64,000 bases of DNA from positions 1-64,000 of the forward strand of contig JAKLKC010000023.1 in assembly GCA_023150875.1 (NCBI GenBank), written 5' to 3'. Position numbers and translations under genes: made by a program. Below, one piece after another: positions 49,945-58,308 of this stretch; the stretch's first letter is position 1, and every line of letters begins with the position of its first letter. The notes under the pieces are model-generated. The model had not been told where the DNA came from. It saw only the letters and a list, made by a program, of their open reading frames with translations, and did no database searches. This DNA is from Myxococcota bacterium (GTDB lineage Bacteria; Myxococcota_A; UBA796; UBA9615; JAKLKC01).

Positions 49945-52647
49945 ATGGGACGAACACGCGCCGTCGATGAGCCCCTCCGGCGGGACGTCCGCCACCTGGG
50001 CCGGGTCCTCGGGGACGTGCTGGTGGCCCTGGAGGGCGGCGAGGTCTTCGAGCTGGAGGAGAGGGTCCGCCGCCTCGCCATCGAGCGGCGCCGCGGACCC
50101 CGGGGCCGGCGCGAGGCCGCCGCCGCGGAGCTGTCGGAGCTGCTCGCGTCCCTCCCCCTGACCACGGAGGTGCCGGTGATCCGGGCCTTCGCGACCTACT
50201 TCCAGCTCGTGAACGTCGCCGAGCAACACCACCGCGTCCGCCGTGCCCGGGCCCACGCCGGGGACCCGGAGCCCCAGCGCGGCTCCCTCCTGTCGGTCCT
50301 CCGGGACGCTCGGGACGCGGGCAGGACCGCCGAGCAGGTGAGGGCGGCGTTCCAGGGCCTGGAGATCACCCTCACCCTCACCGCCCACCCCACCCAGGCC
50401 CTCCGTAGGACGGTGCTGGACAAGCTCGACCGGATCTCCAGCCACCTGGAGGAGGCGGACCGGTGCGCCCTCACTCCCCGGGAGCGGGAGGCGTCGCACC
50501 GGGAGGTCCGGGAGGAGGTCACCGCCCTGTGGCTCACCGACGAGGTGCGCCACGAGAGGCCCACCGTGGGCGACGAGGTGAAGAACGTCCTGTGGTACGC
50601 CGAGGGGGTGCTGTGGGACCGGATCCCCGAGCTGACCCGCGCCTTCGACGACGCCTTCCGACGGGTCTACGACGAGCCCCTGGGTGTCACCCGCACCCCC
50701 CTCCGGGTCCACTCCTGGGTGGGGGGAGACATGGACGGCCACCCCGGGGTCACCCCCGAAGTCTTCGAGGACGCCCTCCACGCCTACCGCGCCCGGGGTC
50801 TGCGGCGGCTGCTCCGGGAGGTCGAGGCGCTGGGGGGCGCCCTCTCGGCCTCGTCGCGCGCCGTCCCGAGCCCCCCGGCCCTGGCCGCCTCCCTCGGGGC
50901 GGACTCCCTCTCCATGCCCGAGGTCGCCGCCCGGATCGACCTCCGCACCGAGGGGGAGCCCTGGCGCCGCAAGCTCCGCTTCGTGGAGGCCCGCCTCGCC
51001 GCGTCCGCCGCCCGGTCCGAGGCCCACCGGGCGGCCCCGGGGGAGGGTCCTGCCCCCGGGGCGACCCATGGCGAGCCCTCGGGCCGGGGCGCCCTCCCCT
51101 ACCGCGCCGCCGGGGAGCTCGCGGCGGACCTGGACCTCGTCGCCGACACCCTCCTCGCCGCCGCGGGCCCCGACTCCGGGGAACGCCTCGCCCGGGATCT
51201 CTCCGAGCGGGTCCGGGCGCTGGGGATGGGATCGGCGGAGCTGGAGATCCGCGTACCCGCGGAGGACGCCCGGGACGGCGCCTCCGCCCTCCGGCGCGAC
51301 ACCGAGCCGGGCCCGGGGGGTGCCCGTCTCCTCGCCTCCCTGCGCCGGCTGGCCTCGGCCCAGGCCGAGGGGGGCGAGGAGATCTGCCGGACCCTGATCC
51401 TGTCCATGGCCCGGGACGCCGACGACGTGCTGGCCGCCCTCGCCTGCGCCCGGGCCTGCGGCGCGTGGGACGAGGCGCGGGGCTGCGCCCGCCTGGACGT
51501 GGTGCCCCTCTTCGAGCAGCTCCAGGACCTGGACGGGAGCCCCATCGTGGTCCGTGCGCTGTTCGCCGACCCGGGCTACCGCCGCCACGTCCACGCCCGG
51601 GGGGTCCAGGAGGTCATGCTGGGCTACAGCGACTCGGGCAAGCAGGTGGGCCTGCTGGCGGCGAGCGGAGCCTTGCGCCGGACCCAAGCGGCCCTCGCGG
51701 AGATCTGCCGGGCCGAGGGGCTGCCCCTACGGGTCTTCCACGGCCGGGGCGAGTCCGTCGCCCGGGGAGGCGGACCGGCGCAGCAGGCGATCCTCTCACT
51801 GCCCGCCGGCAGCGTGGCGGGTCGCTACAAGGCCACCGAGCAGGGGGAGGCGCTGGACCATCGTTACGCCCGGCCCGCCCTGGCCATGCGGACCCTTGAG
51901 CTGTTGGTGGGGGGCGCCCTCCTCCACACCCTCGGCGCCGAGCCCCGCCCCGATCCCGCACGGGAGGCCGCCTACGCCGGGGCCTTCGACGCCCTCGCCG
52001 AGGCCGGCCGGGACGCCTACCGCGCCCTGGTCTGGGAGGAGCCGCGGTTCGTGGACTTCTTCGAGGCGGCGACCCCCATCGACGAGATCGCCCGCCTCCC
52101 CATCGGCTCCCGCCCCTCCCGCCGCCGGGCGGGCGGCGTCGACGCGCTCCGGGCCATCCCCTGGGTCTTCGCCTGGACCCAGACCCGGGCCATCCTGCCG
52201 GGCTGGTATGGCGTCGGTTCCGCGCTGGACTCCTTCTCCGGGCGGGGCGGCGGCCCGGACCTGCTGCGGGAGATGTACGGCGCCTGGCCCTTCTTCCGGG
52301 CGGTGATCGACAACGTGGAGATGGTCCTGGCCAAGACCGACCTCCCCATCGCCGCCCGCTACGCCGACCTGGCGCCCCCAGACGCCCGGCGCGCCGTCTG
52401 GCCCAGGATCGTGAAGGAACACGCCCGAACCCGTCGCGCTGTACTCCGAGTGAAGGGGACGAGGCGCCTCCTCGCCGACAACCCCACCCTCGCCCGCTCC
52501 ATCGCCCTCCGCAACCCCTACGTGGACCCCATGAACTTCCTCCAGGTCGAGCTGCTCCGCCGCCGCCGCGAAGGGCAGCCCGGCTGCGACCGCCCCCTCC
52601 TGCTCACCCTAGGGGGGATCGCGGCGGGGATGAGGAACACGGGTTGA
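49945..52647 (+). CDS. ppc: Phosphoenolpyruvate carboxylase
   Basis: 900 aa from ATG at 49945, preceded by a GGGAGG, a normal length. It carboxylates PEP to oxaloacetate, feeding the TCA cycle. Motifs are the catalytic His in ITLTLTAHPTQALRRTVLDK, HSWVGGDMDGHPGVTPE, VMLGYSDSGKQVGLLAASGA, the essential VFHGRGESVARGGGPAQQAI and RNPYVDPMNFLQVELLRRRR. It fits KorAB as part of anaplerotic carbon metabolism. Confidence 0.97.
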   Translation: MGRTRAVDEPLRRDVRHLGRVLGDVLVALEGGEVFELEERVRRLAIERRRGPRGRREAAAAELSELLASLPLTTEVPVIRAFATYFQLVNVAEQHHRVRRARAHAGDPEPQRGSLLSVLRDARDAGRTAEQVRAAFQGLEITLTLTAHPTQALRRTVLDKLDRISSHLEEADRCALTPREREASHREVREEVTALWLTDEVRHERPTVGDEVKNVLWYAEGVLWDRIPELTRAFDDAFRRVYDEPLGVTRTPLRVHSWVGGDMDGHPGVTPEVFEDALHAYRARGLRRLLREVEALGGALSASSRAVPSPPALAASLGADSLSMPEVAARIDLRTEGEPWRRKLRFVEARLAASAARSEAHRAAPGEGPAPGATHGEPSGRGALPYRAAGELAADLDLVADTLLAAAGPDSGERLARDLSERVRALGMGSAELEIRVPAEDARDGASALRRDTEPGPGGARLLASLRRLASAQAEGGEEICRTLILSMARDADDVLAALACARACGAWDEARGCARLDVVPLFEQLQDLDGSPIVVRALFADPGYRRHVHARGVQEVMLGYSDSGKQVGLLAASGALRRTQAALAEICRAEGLPLRVFHGRGESVARGGGPAQQAILSLPAGSVAGRYKATEQGEALDHRYARPALAMRTLELLVGGALLHTLGAEPRPDPAREAAYAGAFDALAEAGRDAYRALVWEEPRFVDFFEAATPIDEIARLPIGSRPSRRRAGGVDALRAIPWVFAWTQTRAILPGWYGVGSALDSFSGRGGGPDLLREMYGAWPFFRAVIDNVEMVLAKTDLPIAARYADLAPPDARRAVWPRIVKEHARTRRAVLRVKGTRRLLADNPTLARSIALRNPYVDPMNFLQVELLRRRREGQPGCDRPLLLTLGGIAAGMRNTG

Positions 52648-52693
52648 ACGGCCGGTCGATTGCCGCATCCGATCCGGAAGCCGTCACGATTGT

Positions 52694-52780
52694 GCCGTAG
52701 GATGGTTGCTTCAGAAGGCGGAGGCAGCGCGCAAGAAGGACATCTGGATCGTTGGTGGAGGCGACTTGCCGGTTGGGTGA
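52694..52780 (+). pseudogene. Relic of a RibD-C/dihydrofolate-reductase-like gene
   Basis: An open frame ending in TGA at 52778-52780 reads AVGWLLQKAEAARKKDIWIV and then GGGDLPVG. The KDIWIVGGGDL stretch is the signature end of bacterial dihydrofolate-reductase-like (RibD C-terminal) proteins, but it stops just where more than 40 further residues are expected and no start or body is present. The 237-bp gap after ppc is less GC-rich than its neighbours. I read it as a degraded fragment. Confidence 0.4.
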
Positions 52781-52884
52781 TCTTGGCCCCCCACGGGTCT
52801 CTCGCCTGCGAGGGCGGTTGGCACGACGGATCCCGCTCTCATGCGCAGTCGCGTTCCAGCGTCCTCGCCCCCTGATGAAGGCCC

Positions 52885-53244
52885 TCAGTCCCCCATCTCG
52901 GCTCGCAGCAGGCGGACTTGGCGCTCCAGCTCGCCGAGTTCCACCTCGACCACCGTACGCACGATCTCGACGTCAATCCCGAAGTACTCGTGGGCAACCA
53001 CGTTGCGGAAGTCGGCGACGTCCCGCCACTCGACCTGGGGGTGGGCACGCCGGAAGTCCTCGGGGATCTGCCGGGCCGCTTCGCCGATGACCTCCAGGTT
53101 TCGGAGGACCGCGTCCCAGCGCATCCGGTCGGCCACGACCTCGGCGAAGGTCCGCCCCTCCGTGTAGGTGAGGACACGGCCGATGCACTCCAGGATGTCG
53201 TCAAGATACTGCCGGGAATCCCGGGATCTCGACCGAATCTTCAC
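52885..53244 (-). CDS. hepT: HepT-family toxin (HEPN ribonuclease)
   Basis: 119 aa. The catalytic HEPN motif RX4HXY is intact (RNVVAHEY, residues 80-87). It is the toxin of the HepT-MntA system, an RNase that cleaves tRNA or mRNA and is inactivated by AMPylation of the motif tyrosine. It overlaps the mntA gene by 44 bp. The flanking ppc and mscS genes are not related, so it is a mobile-type addition to the region. Confidence 0.9.
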   Translation of the reverse strand: MKIRSRSRDSRQYLDDILECIGRVLTYTEGRTFAEVVADRMRWDAVLRNLEVIGEAARQIPEDFRRAHPQVEWRDVADFRNVVAHEYFGIDVEIVRTVVEVELGELERQVRLLRAEMGD

Positions 53245-53527
53245 GGATTGTCTCCCAGAGGTGGGGGCGGACCGCGGCGGAGGTCACCAGGTCGACCTTC
53301 CTGCCGAGGGCCCCCTCCAGGAGCCGCTTGGCTCCCACCCAGGCGCGAAAGCTCGCCTGATCGAACTCGACCAGGAGGTCTACGTCGCTCTCCTGGGTGG
53401 CCTCTCCCCGAGGGAAGGAGCCGAACAGGACGAGACGCCGGACGCCGAGGGCCCGGAGAGCTTCGCTCTGGGACTGGATGGTGGCGATGACTTCGTCGCT
53501 GGAGGCCGGAACCCGCACGGCGCTCAT
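53201..53527 (-). CDS. mntA: MntA-family antitoxin nucleotidyltransferase
   Basis: 108 aa from ATG at 53527. The minimal nucleotidyltransferase motif GSX10DXD is present (LFGSFPRGEATQESDVDLL), with Gly-Ser at 36-37 and Asp at 48 and 50. In characterised pairs it AMPylates the HepT tyrosine. It is transcribed before hepT, as usual. A TTGACC at 53560-53565 on the minus strand could be its -35, but no clear -10 follows. Confidence 0.9.
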   Translation of the reverse strand: MSAVRVPASSDEVIATIQSQSEALRALGVRRLVLFGSFPRGEATQESDVDLLVEFDQASFRAWVGAKRLLEGALGRKVDLVTSAAVRPHLWETIREDSVEIPGFPAVS

Positions 53528-53665
53528 GGTTCCATGATCTGGGGGCGGCCGGGCCGCCGGGTCAAGACCCACTCATCGAAAAGACATCGTTCGCCTCGGC
53601 CGGGAGGGAGGAAAGGGCGGTCAAGCGCCTGACCGCCCGCCCCGCCAGGCGCAGCCCGGGGCCCC

Positions 53666-54697
53666 TCACGCGCCTGGGCCTCCGGAGCGGGAGCCCTCGC
53701 CCCCCTCGCCGCGCCCCGGCGCCGCCTCGACGCGCAGCGGGGGCACGCCGACGACGTCGATCGTCGCGGACGCGACGGAGATCCCCTCTCGATCGAATGC
53801 GTCCAGCACGTCGCGGGTGATCCGGTCCTTGAGATCCCGGATGCCGTGATCCGGGGCGACGAACCGCACCGTCGCCTCGATCCAGTTGTCCGTCAGGCGC
53901 AGGTAGACCTGCGGCGATACCTCCCCCCGCTCCAGGAAGTAGCGCCGGCGCATCGCCTCGATCGCCTCCGCCCCGACGTCCGCGAGGCGGACGGTGTGCC
54001 GGGCGGCCGCGTCGAGCAGGATCCGTTCGGCGGCGCGGCGATCCGCGCGGTACGGGATCGGGACGGTGAGCTCCTCCCAGATGTAAGGGAAGTCGTGGGT
54101 GTAGTTGTAGACGGGCTCGTCGAAGACCTTGTCGTTGGTGACGGTCACGATGCGGCCGGTGTACTGGCGGCTGCGCACCCACATCTCGGGCTCGGCGGCG
54201 CCGGCGGTGGTCGGCGGCTGGCCCATCTCCATGATCCGTGTCTGGATGAAGCCGAGCCCGATCACGTCGCCGCGCACGCCGGCCATGCGGATCCGGTCGC
54301 CGACCCCGAAGGTCCGGCCGCGCAGGATCACGAGGTAGCCCGCGAACGCCGTGACCACGCGCTGCAGGGCGAAGGCGAGGCCCGCGGTCACCAGGCCCAC
54401 CACCATCGCCAGCCGGTCCGGATCGTCGAACCAGATCGAGACGAGGACGACCAGGGTCACCACGGTGACCGAGAGCGAGATCCCCTGGCGGGACCAGAAG
54501 CGCACCCGCTCCCCTGCGCGCCGGCCGACGACCACGGCGGCGAGCGCCCGGAGCAGGCGCGTCAGCGCGACGGCGAGCAGCAGGACGGCGATCGTGAAGA
54601 GGACCTTCTTGCCGGTGTCGGCGTTGATGCCGACGAGGCGGATCCCGAAGACCTCCACCGCGTCCCGCGGACCGACGAGCCGGATGAACTCCTCCAA
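53666..54697 (-). CDS. Small-conductance mechanosensitive channel, MscS family
   Basis: 343 aa from a TTG start at 54697 with GGGAGG about 5 nt upstream. Two or three N-terminal membrane helices include FTIAVLLLAVALTRLLRALA and the pore region LVTAGLAFALQRVVTAFAGY. The MscS beta-domain hallmark ILRGRTFGVGDRIRMAGVRG follows. The C-terminal domain has VTNDKVFDEPVYNYTHDFPY. It gates at high membrane tension. Long frame extensions upstream encode only Arg/Pro/Gly-rich sequence and were rejected. Confidence 0.9.
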   Translation of the reverse strand: MEEFIRLVGPRDAVEVFGIRLVGINADTGKKVLFTIAVLLLAVALTRLLRALAAVVVGRRAGERVRFWSRQGISLSVTVVTLVVLVSIWFDDPDRLAMVVGLVTAGLAFALQRVVTAFAGYLVILRGRTFGVGDRIRMAGVRGDVIGLGFIQTRIMEMGQPPTTAGAAEPEMWVRSRQYTGRIVTVTNDKVFDEPVYNYTHDFPYIWEELTVPIPYRADRRAAERILLDAAARHTVRLADVGAEAIEAMRRRYFLERGEVSPQVYLRLTDNWIEATVRFVAPDHGIRDLKDRITRDVLDAFDREGISVASATIDVVGVPPLRVEAAPGRGEGGEGSRSGGPGA

Positions 54698-55233
54698 GCG
54701 GGCCTCCCACGCCCCGAGGGCACGCCTCGCAAACCTGTGGGGTGCGCGCCGAAATGGGAGAGGAGGGGATGGGCCCGTCGAGGGGCCCACCGCCCCGGGA
54801 CCTCGGATCGCACGGTCGGCCCCGACGCCGGGCCGCTCCCGCGGCGCCCCCGGGGGCGTGGCGCACGGGTGTTCCCGCGGCCCACGACCGGACTCCGAAG
54901 GGTGCGGCGAGGCCCCGGCGGTCGGTCGGTGGACGGACCCCGCCTCGACATCGTCCGGCGGACCGGCGGGCCCGGCAGCCACCACGGCGCCGCGCAGGCG
55001 CTGTGCGCGGTCCCTCCAACACCCGGGGCGTGCCCTCCGGGGCGGGACAGGGGCCGTCGCGCCCCGGTCGCCGACGGCCCAGGTGAGGCCCAGCGGCGAT
55101 AGCGCCCCCGCGTGCACGCTCCACCCATGCGCGCCCGTCCTTCGCCCAAAGAGCAGAAGGCGGTCGGAAGCGGCCACACCCGTGTGCCGACGCCGAGGGC
55201 CCGTGGTACCATCCCCGCCTCGGAGGACGTACG
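54698..55233. other. 536-bp divergent intergenic region
   Basis: No gene was supported here. It should contain the promoters of mscS (minus) and the caspase-like gene (plus). TACCAT at 55207-55212 is a possible -10 for the latter, but no -35 was clear. A GGAGG lies just before the ATG at 55234. GC content is very high throughout. Confidence 0.6.
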
Positions 55234-57492
55234 ATGAAGAGTTGGAACCTCGCTGTCGTGCTGGCTCTGGTCCAGTGCGCGTTGCTCGCATCAGCCCCGG
55301 CGCTCGGCGCGCCCGGTGCAGTCCCGCCGGACTTGAAGCCCGCACTCCGGACGGGGGCCCGCGCGACCAAGGACGCCGCCGTCGTTGTGGGCATCCGGCG
55401 ACATGCATTCCTGGGCCAGGTCCAAGGGGCCGACGCGGACGCGGAGGCTTTCTCGGAGCTGCTCATCCGCACGCGGGGTGTTCCTCGCAAGCGCGTCAGG
55501 CGGATCCCGGGGGAGTCGGCGAGCGCGCGGGCGATCTGGAATGGGGTCACGGAGCAGGCGGCGCGGACCGGTCGCGGAGGTACGTTCTGGTTCTACTTCT
55601 CGGGCCACGGCGCGCTGGGCGCGGAAGGGAGGCCGCTGCTCCGGGGGGTCACGGCCGGCGAGCGCTCCGCGACCGAAGACGATGGAGACCTGTCCCTCGA
55701 CCGCCTCCGCGACGCCCTCGCCGAGCTGGCGCGCCAGCGGGGGATCCGGGTGATCATGGTGTTGGACGCCGACTGGAACGGCACCGATCGCGAAGGGAGC
55801 CGGGTCATCGTCCCCGCCGTCCCGGAGGCCCCGGCGGCACCGGGCCCACACGACGTCTGGCTGCTCCCGGTCACGCACGGCTCTTCCCAAACCGGCGCGA
55901 TCGCGTCCACGGAGCACCCGTTGCCCCCGACGGGCCAGCCGGCCGAGGCCCCCGGGGTCGCGGTCTGGACGGGCTCGGCGGCGGGTCAGGGGGCCTGGAA
56001 CCTGCCGCTTTCCGGCGCGCCCCACGGAGTCTTCACCTGGCTCGTCCTCGGCGCCTTGCGGGGCTGGGCAGACGGCGAGGGGGGCGGCGAGCGAGACGGC
56101 ACCGTGACCGCCGGAGAGGCCTCGGCCTACGTTGCCCGAACGCTCCCCACCTTGGTGCGGGGCGGCCAGGCGCCGACCTTCTCGGGGCCTCTGGACCTCC
56201 CGCTGGTGCGGGCACGCCCCGTTCGCCTCGATCGGCCACCCCCCCTCCCCACCGCGTCGGACCTCCCTTGGGACGCCGTCGCGGTCCGAGCCCGGGCGCG
56301 GGACGTGGCCCGGGCCGAGGCGATCGCGCGAGCCCGGGCCGAGCAGGACGAGATCGCCGCCGACCGGCGCGCCCGGGTGGCGCAGATGGCCGCCGAGGAC
56401 TGGGATCGGGTGCAGGAGTGGGCAGCCCAGGGCACCGATGAGGGCGCCATCGCCGCGGCCCGCTTCGTCGCCCGCTACGGGAACGCCCGGACCTTCCTCC
56501 CCCCCGTACCCGTCGAGGTCGAGGATGACCGCTACACCCTCGAGGGGAGGACGGACGACTTCGACGTCCCGCAGGTCGCGTGGATGCGGGCGCAGTTCCC
56601 GACCCTCCCGGAGGCGCCCGAGGGGGCCGGTGGCGATGTGCCGGCGGTATCCCTGCGCTTGGGACTGGCCCTGAGACCCCTTCCCGCGGGCACCTACAGG
56701 ATCGGCAGCCCGGGCGGCGAGCCCGATCGAGGAGAGGAGGAGGGATTTCAAGACGTGCGCCTCGATGCACCCGTCCTGGTGGGGACGACCGAGGTGACCG
56801 CCGGGGTCTGGGCGGCGTTGATGCCCGAGAACCCGCTGGATTGCGCCGGCCGCTGCTCTCCGGCCCATCCCCTGGGCCAGGTCGGCTACCTCGATGCCGT
56901 CGCGTTCTGCAACCGTTTGTCGGCGCTGGAGGGGCGGGAACCCGCCTACCGCGTGGTCCCGGCCCCGTGGCTGTTCAAGGTGCGCCCCGACGCGGACGGC
57001 TACCGCCTCCCGTACGAGGTCGAGTGGGAGGTCGCCGCGCGTTCCGGAAGCCCGGCCCGGTTCGCCGGGTCCGACGACCCCGCGGGGGCGTGCGGGTACG
57101 CAAACGTCTCGGACGCTTCGCGCGGCGGGGCGACGTCACACGACTTCCCCTGCGACGACGGCGCCCCCCGGGCCACGCGAGTGGCGATGTACCGTCCCAA
57201 CCGCTGGGGGTTCTACGACATGACCGGCAACCTGGCGGAGTGGGTCGAGGGGGTCTACGTGGAGCAACCGACCGCGGACGAGGTCGTCGGCGGGGTGGTT
57301 CTCCAGATACTCTTCGGGGGGAGCTTCGGCCTCGGCAATGCCCGGATCGACCCGACCGTCCGCATCCATCGCGGCGGGTCCTGGGCCGACGGCACGCAGA
57401 GCGCGCGGATCGCAGCGCGCCGCACCGCGGTCATGGACCGACCCACGGTGCACCACGGCTTCCGGATCGCCCGGCCCGCCCAAGGGCCCTGA
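55234..57492 (+). CDS. Secreted caspase-like (catalytic Cys replaced) protein with C-terminal FGE-sulfatase domain
   Basis: 752 aa. A signal peptide (VVLALVQCALLASAPALGAP) precedes a caspase-like fold: KDAAVVVGIRRHA, GADADAEAFSELL, the catalytic-His site FYFSGHGALG (His125), and the position of the nucleophile VIMVLDADWNG. There Asp180 stands where DxCxSG-type peptidases have Cys, so proteolytic activity is unlikely. A coiled-coil region (about 345-400) leads to a full FGE/SUMF1-like domain (PAGTYRIGSPGG, RLPYEVEWEVAARSG, GFYDMTGNLAEWVEGVY, IHRGGSWADG). Fusions of caspase-like and FGE domains occur in bacteria; this one is exported and inactive in the first domain. Confidence 0.9.
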   Translation: MKSWNLAVVLALVQCALLASAPALGAPGAVPPDLKPALRTGARATKDAAVVVGIRRHAFLGQVQGADADAEAFSELLIRTRGVPRKRVRRIPGESASARAIWNGVTEQAARTGRGGTFWFYFSGHGALGAEGRPLLRGVTAGERSATEDDGDLSLDRLRDALAELARQRGIRVIMVLDADWNGTDREGSRVIVPAVPEAPAAPGPHDVWLLPVTHGSSQTGAIASTEHPLPPTGQPAEAPGVAVWTGSAAGQGAWNLPLSGAPHGVFTWLVLGALRGWADGEGGGERDGTVTAGEASAYVARTLPTLVRGGQAPTFSGPLDLPLVRARPVRLDRPPPLPTASDLPWDAVAVRARARDVARAEAIARARAEQDEIAADRRARVAQMAAEDWDRVQEWAAQGTDEGAIAAARFVARYGNARTFLPPVPVEVEDDRYTLEGRTDDFDVPQVAWMRAQFPTLPEAPEGAGGDVPAVSLRLGLALRPLPAGTYRIGSPGGEPDRGEEEGFQDVRLDAPVLVGTTEVTAGVWAALMPENPLDCAGRCSPAHPLGQVGYLDAVAFCNRLSALEGREPAYRVVPAPWLFKVRPDADGYRLPYEVEWEVAARSGSPARFAGSDDPAGACGYANVSDASRGGATSHDFPCDDGAPRATRVAMYRPNRWGFYDMTGNLAEWVEGVYVEQPTADEVVGGVVLQILFGGSFGLGNARIDPTVRIHRGGSWADGTQSARIAARRTAVMDRPTVHHGFRIARPAQGP

Positions 57493-57521
57493 TCACCCGC
57501 ATCGAACCAAGGGAGGTCCAG

Positions 57522-58145
57522 GTGGATCGCATCACACTCCTCAGGCTCGGGCGTAAGGTGCTTGGGCCGGCCGTGCGTCGGGGCTGCTCCCCGGCCGTGG
57601 CGAAGGGGCTCGCGGGCTTGGGCCTCGGGGCCATACTGGCCGCGTTCCCGGCATCGCCCGCCGTGGCCCGTCAGGCACCGGAGTCCGGGATCGGCCCGGC
57701 GAAGGTCGAGCAGGGCGCGACACCGCTCCGCGAAAGGCACTCTCCCCCCGAATCCCATGGGGAGACTGCCACCGTCCACCCATCGAGCTACCCGCAGAAG
57801 CGCCAGCGACTCGTGACGACCGTACGGACGGGTCCGCCGGTGTTCGCCGTGTTCATGGTGGTCAGCGGCGCGGCGGGGGGCGCGTGTGCCACCCTGGACG
57901 AAAGCGAGGCGTGGCGGATCCGCCTCTGTGGGATGAGCGTGGGCTACGCCATCGGCGGGCTCGTCATAGGCATCATCACCGAGGCCGCGCGCTCGGAACT
58001 GAAGGCGCTCGACGGTGCACGCGTCGGCGGGGAGCCCGGGGAGGCCGTACCTTCCGCCCCTCGCCCCGACGACCTGCTGCTGCCCAGGATCTCCGTGACG
58101 GCGGGCCCGCGCGCGGGCGGCCTGGAGCTGGCTTGGTCCTTCTGA
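57522..58145 (+). CDS. Small secreted or membrane protein coupled to the caspase/FGE gene
   Basis: 207 aa from GTG at 57522 with GGGAGG 5 nt upstream. An N-terminal hydrophobic segment (GLGLGAILAAFPASPAVARQ) resembles a signal peptide. Later hydrophobic stretches (VFAVFMVVSGAAGGACATLD, GMSVGYAIGGLVIGIITE) suggest two membrane helices. It follows the caspase/FGE gene by 29 bp and is probably cotranscribed. No family was recognised. Confidence 0.7.
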   Translation: MDRITLLRLGRKVLGPAVRRGCSPAVAKGLAGLGLGAILAAFPASPAVARQAPESGIGPAKVEQGATPLRERHSPPESHGETATVHPSSYPQKRQRLVTTVRTGPPVFAVFMVVSGAAGGACATLDESEAWRIRLCGMSVGYAIGGLVIGIITEAARSELKALDGARVGGEPGEAVPSAPRPDDLLLPRISVTAGPRAGGLELAWSF

Positions 58146-58308
58146 CCCTCGTGCCGCGGGTCCGCCCGCCGCGACGTCGGACTGGGCGCCGTCGTTCCTG
58201 GTCGCAGAGCGGTACCGACACGCGGGTCCGCATCGGGTCGTGGAGGGTAACGCCACCGACCATCCCCTCACCCGCCCCTGCGCTGCGGGGAGCCATGCCC
58301 ACACGCTC

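Noticed and set aside
53560-53565. mntA promoter
   Set aside because: TTGACC is a fair -35, but CCAGAT at 17 bp is too weak as a -10 to list as a feature.
54698-55408. N-terminal extension of the MscS channel
   Set aside because: Upstream residues are Arg/Pro/Gly-rich without membrane segments; TTG 54697 has a good ribosome-binding site.
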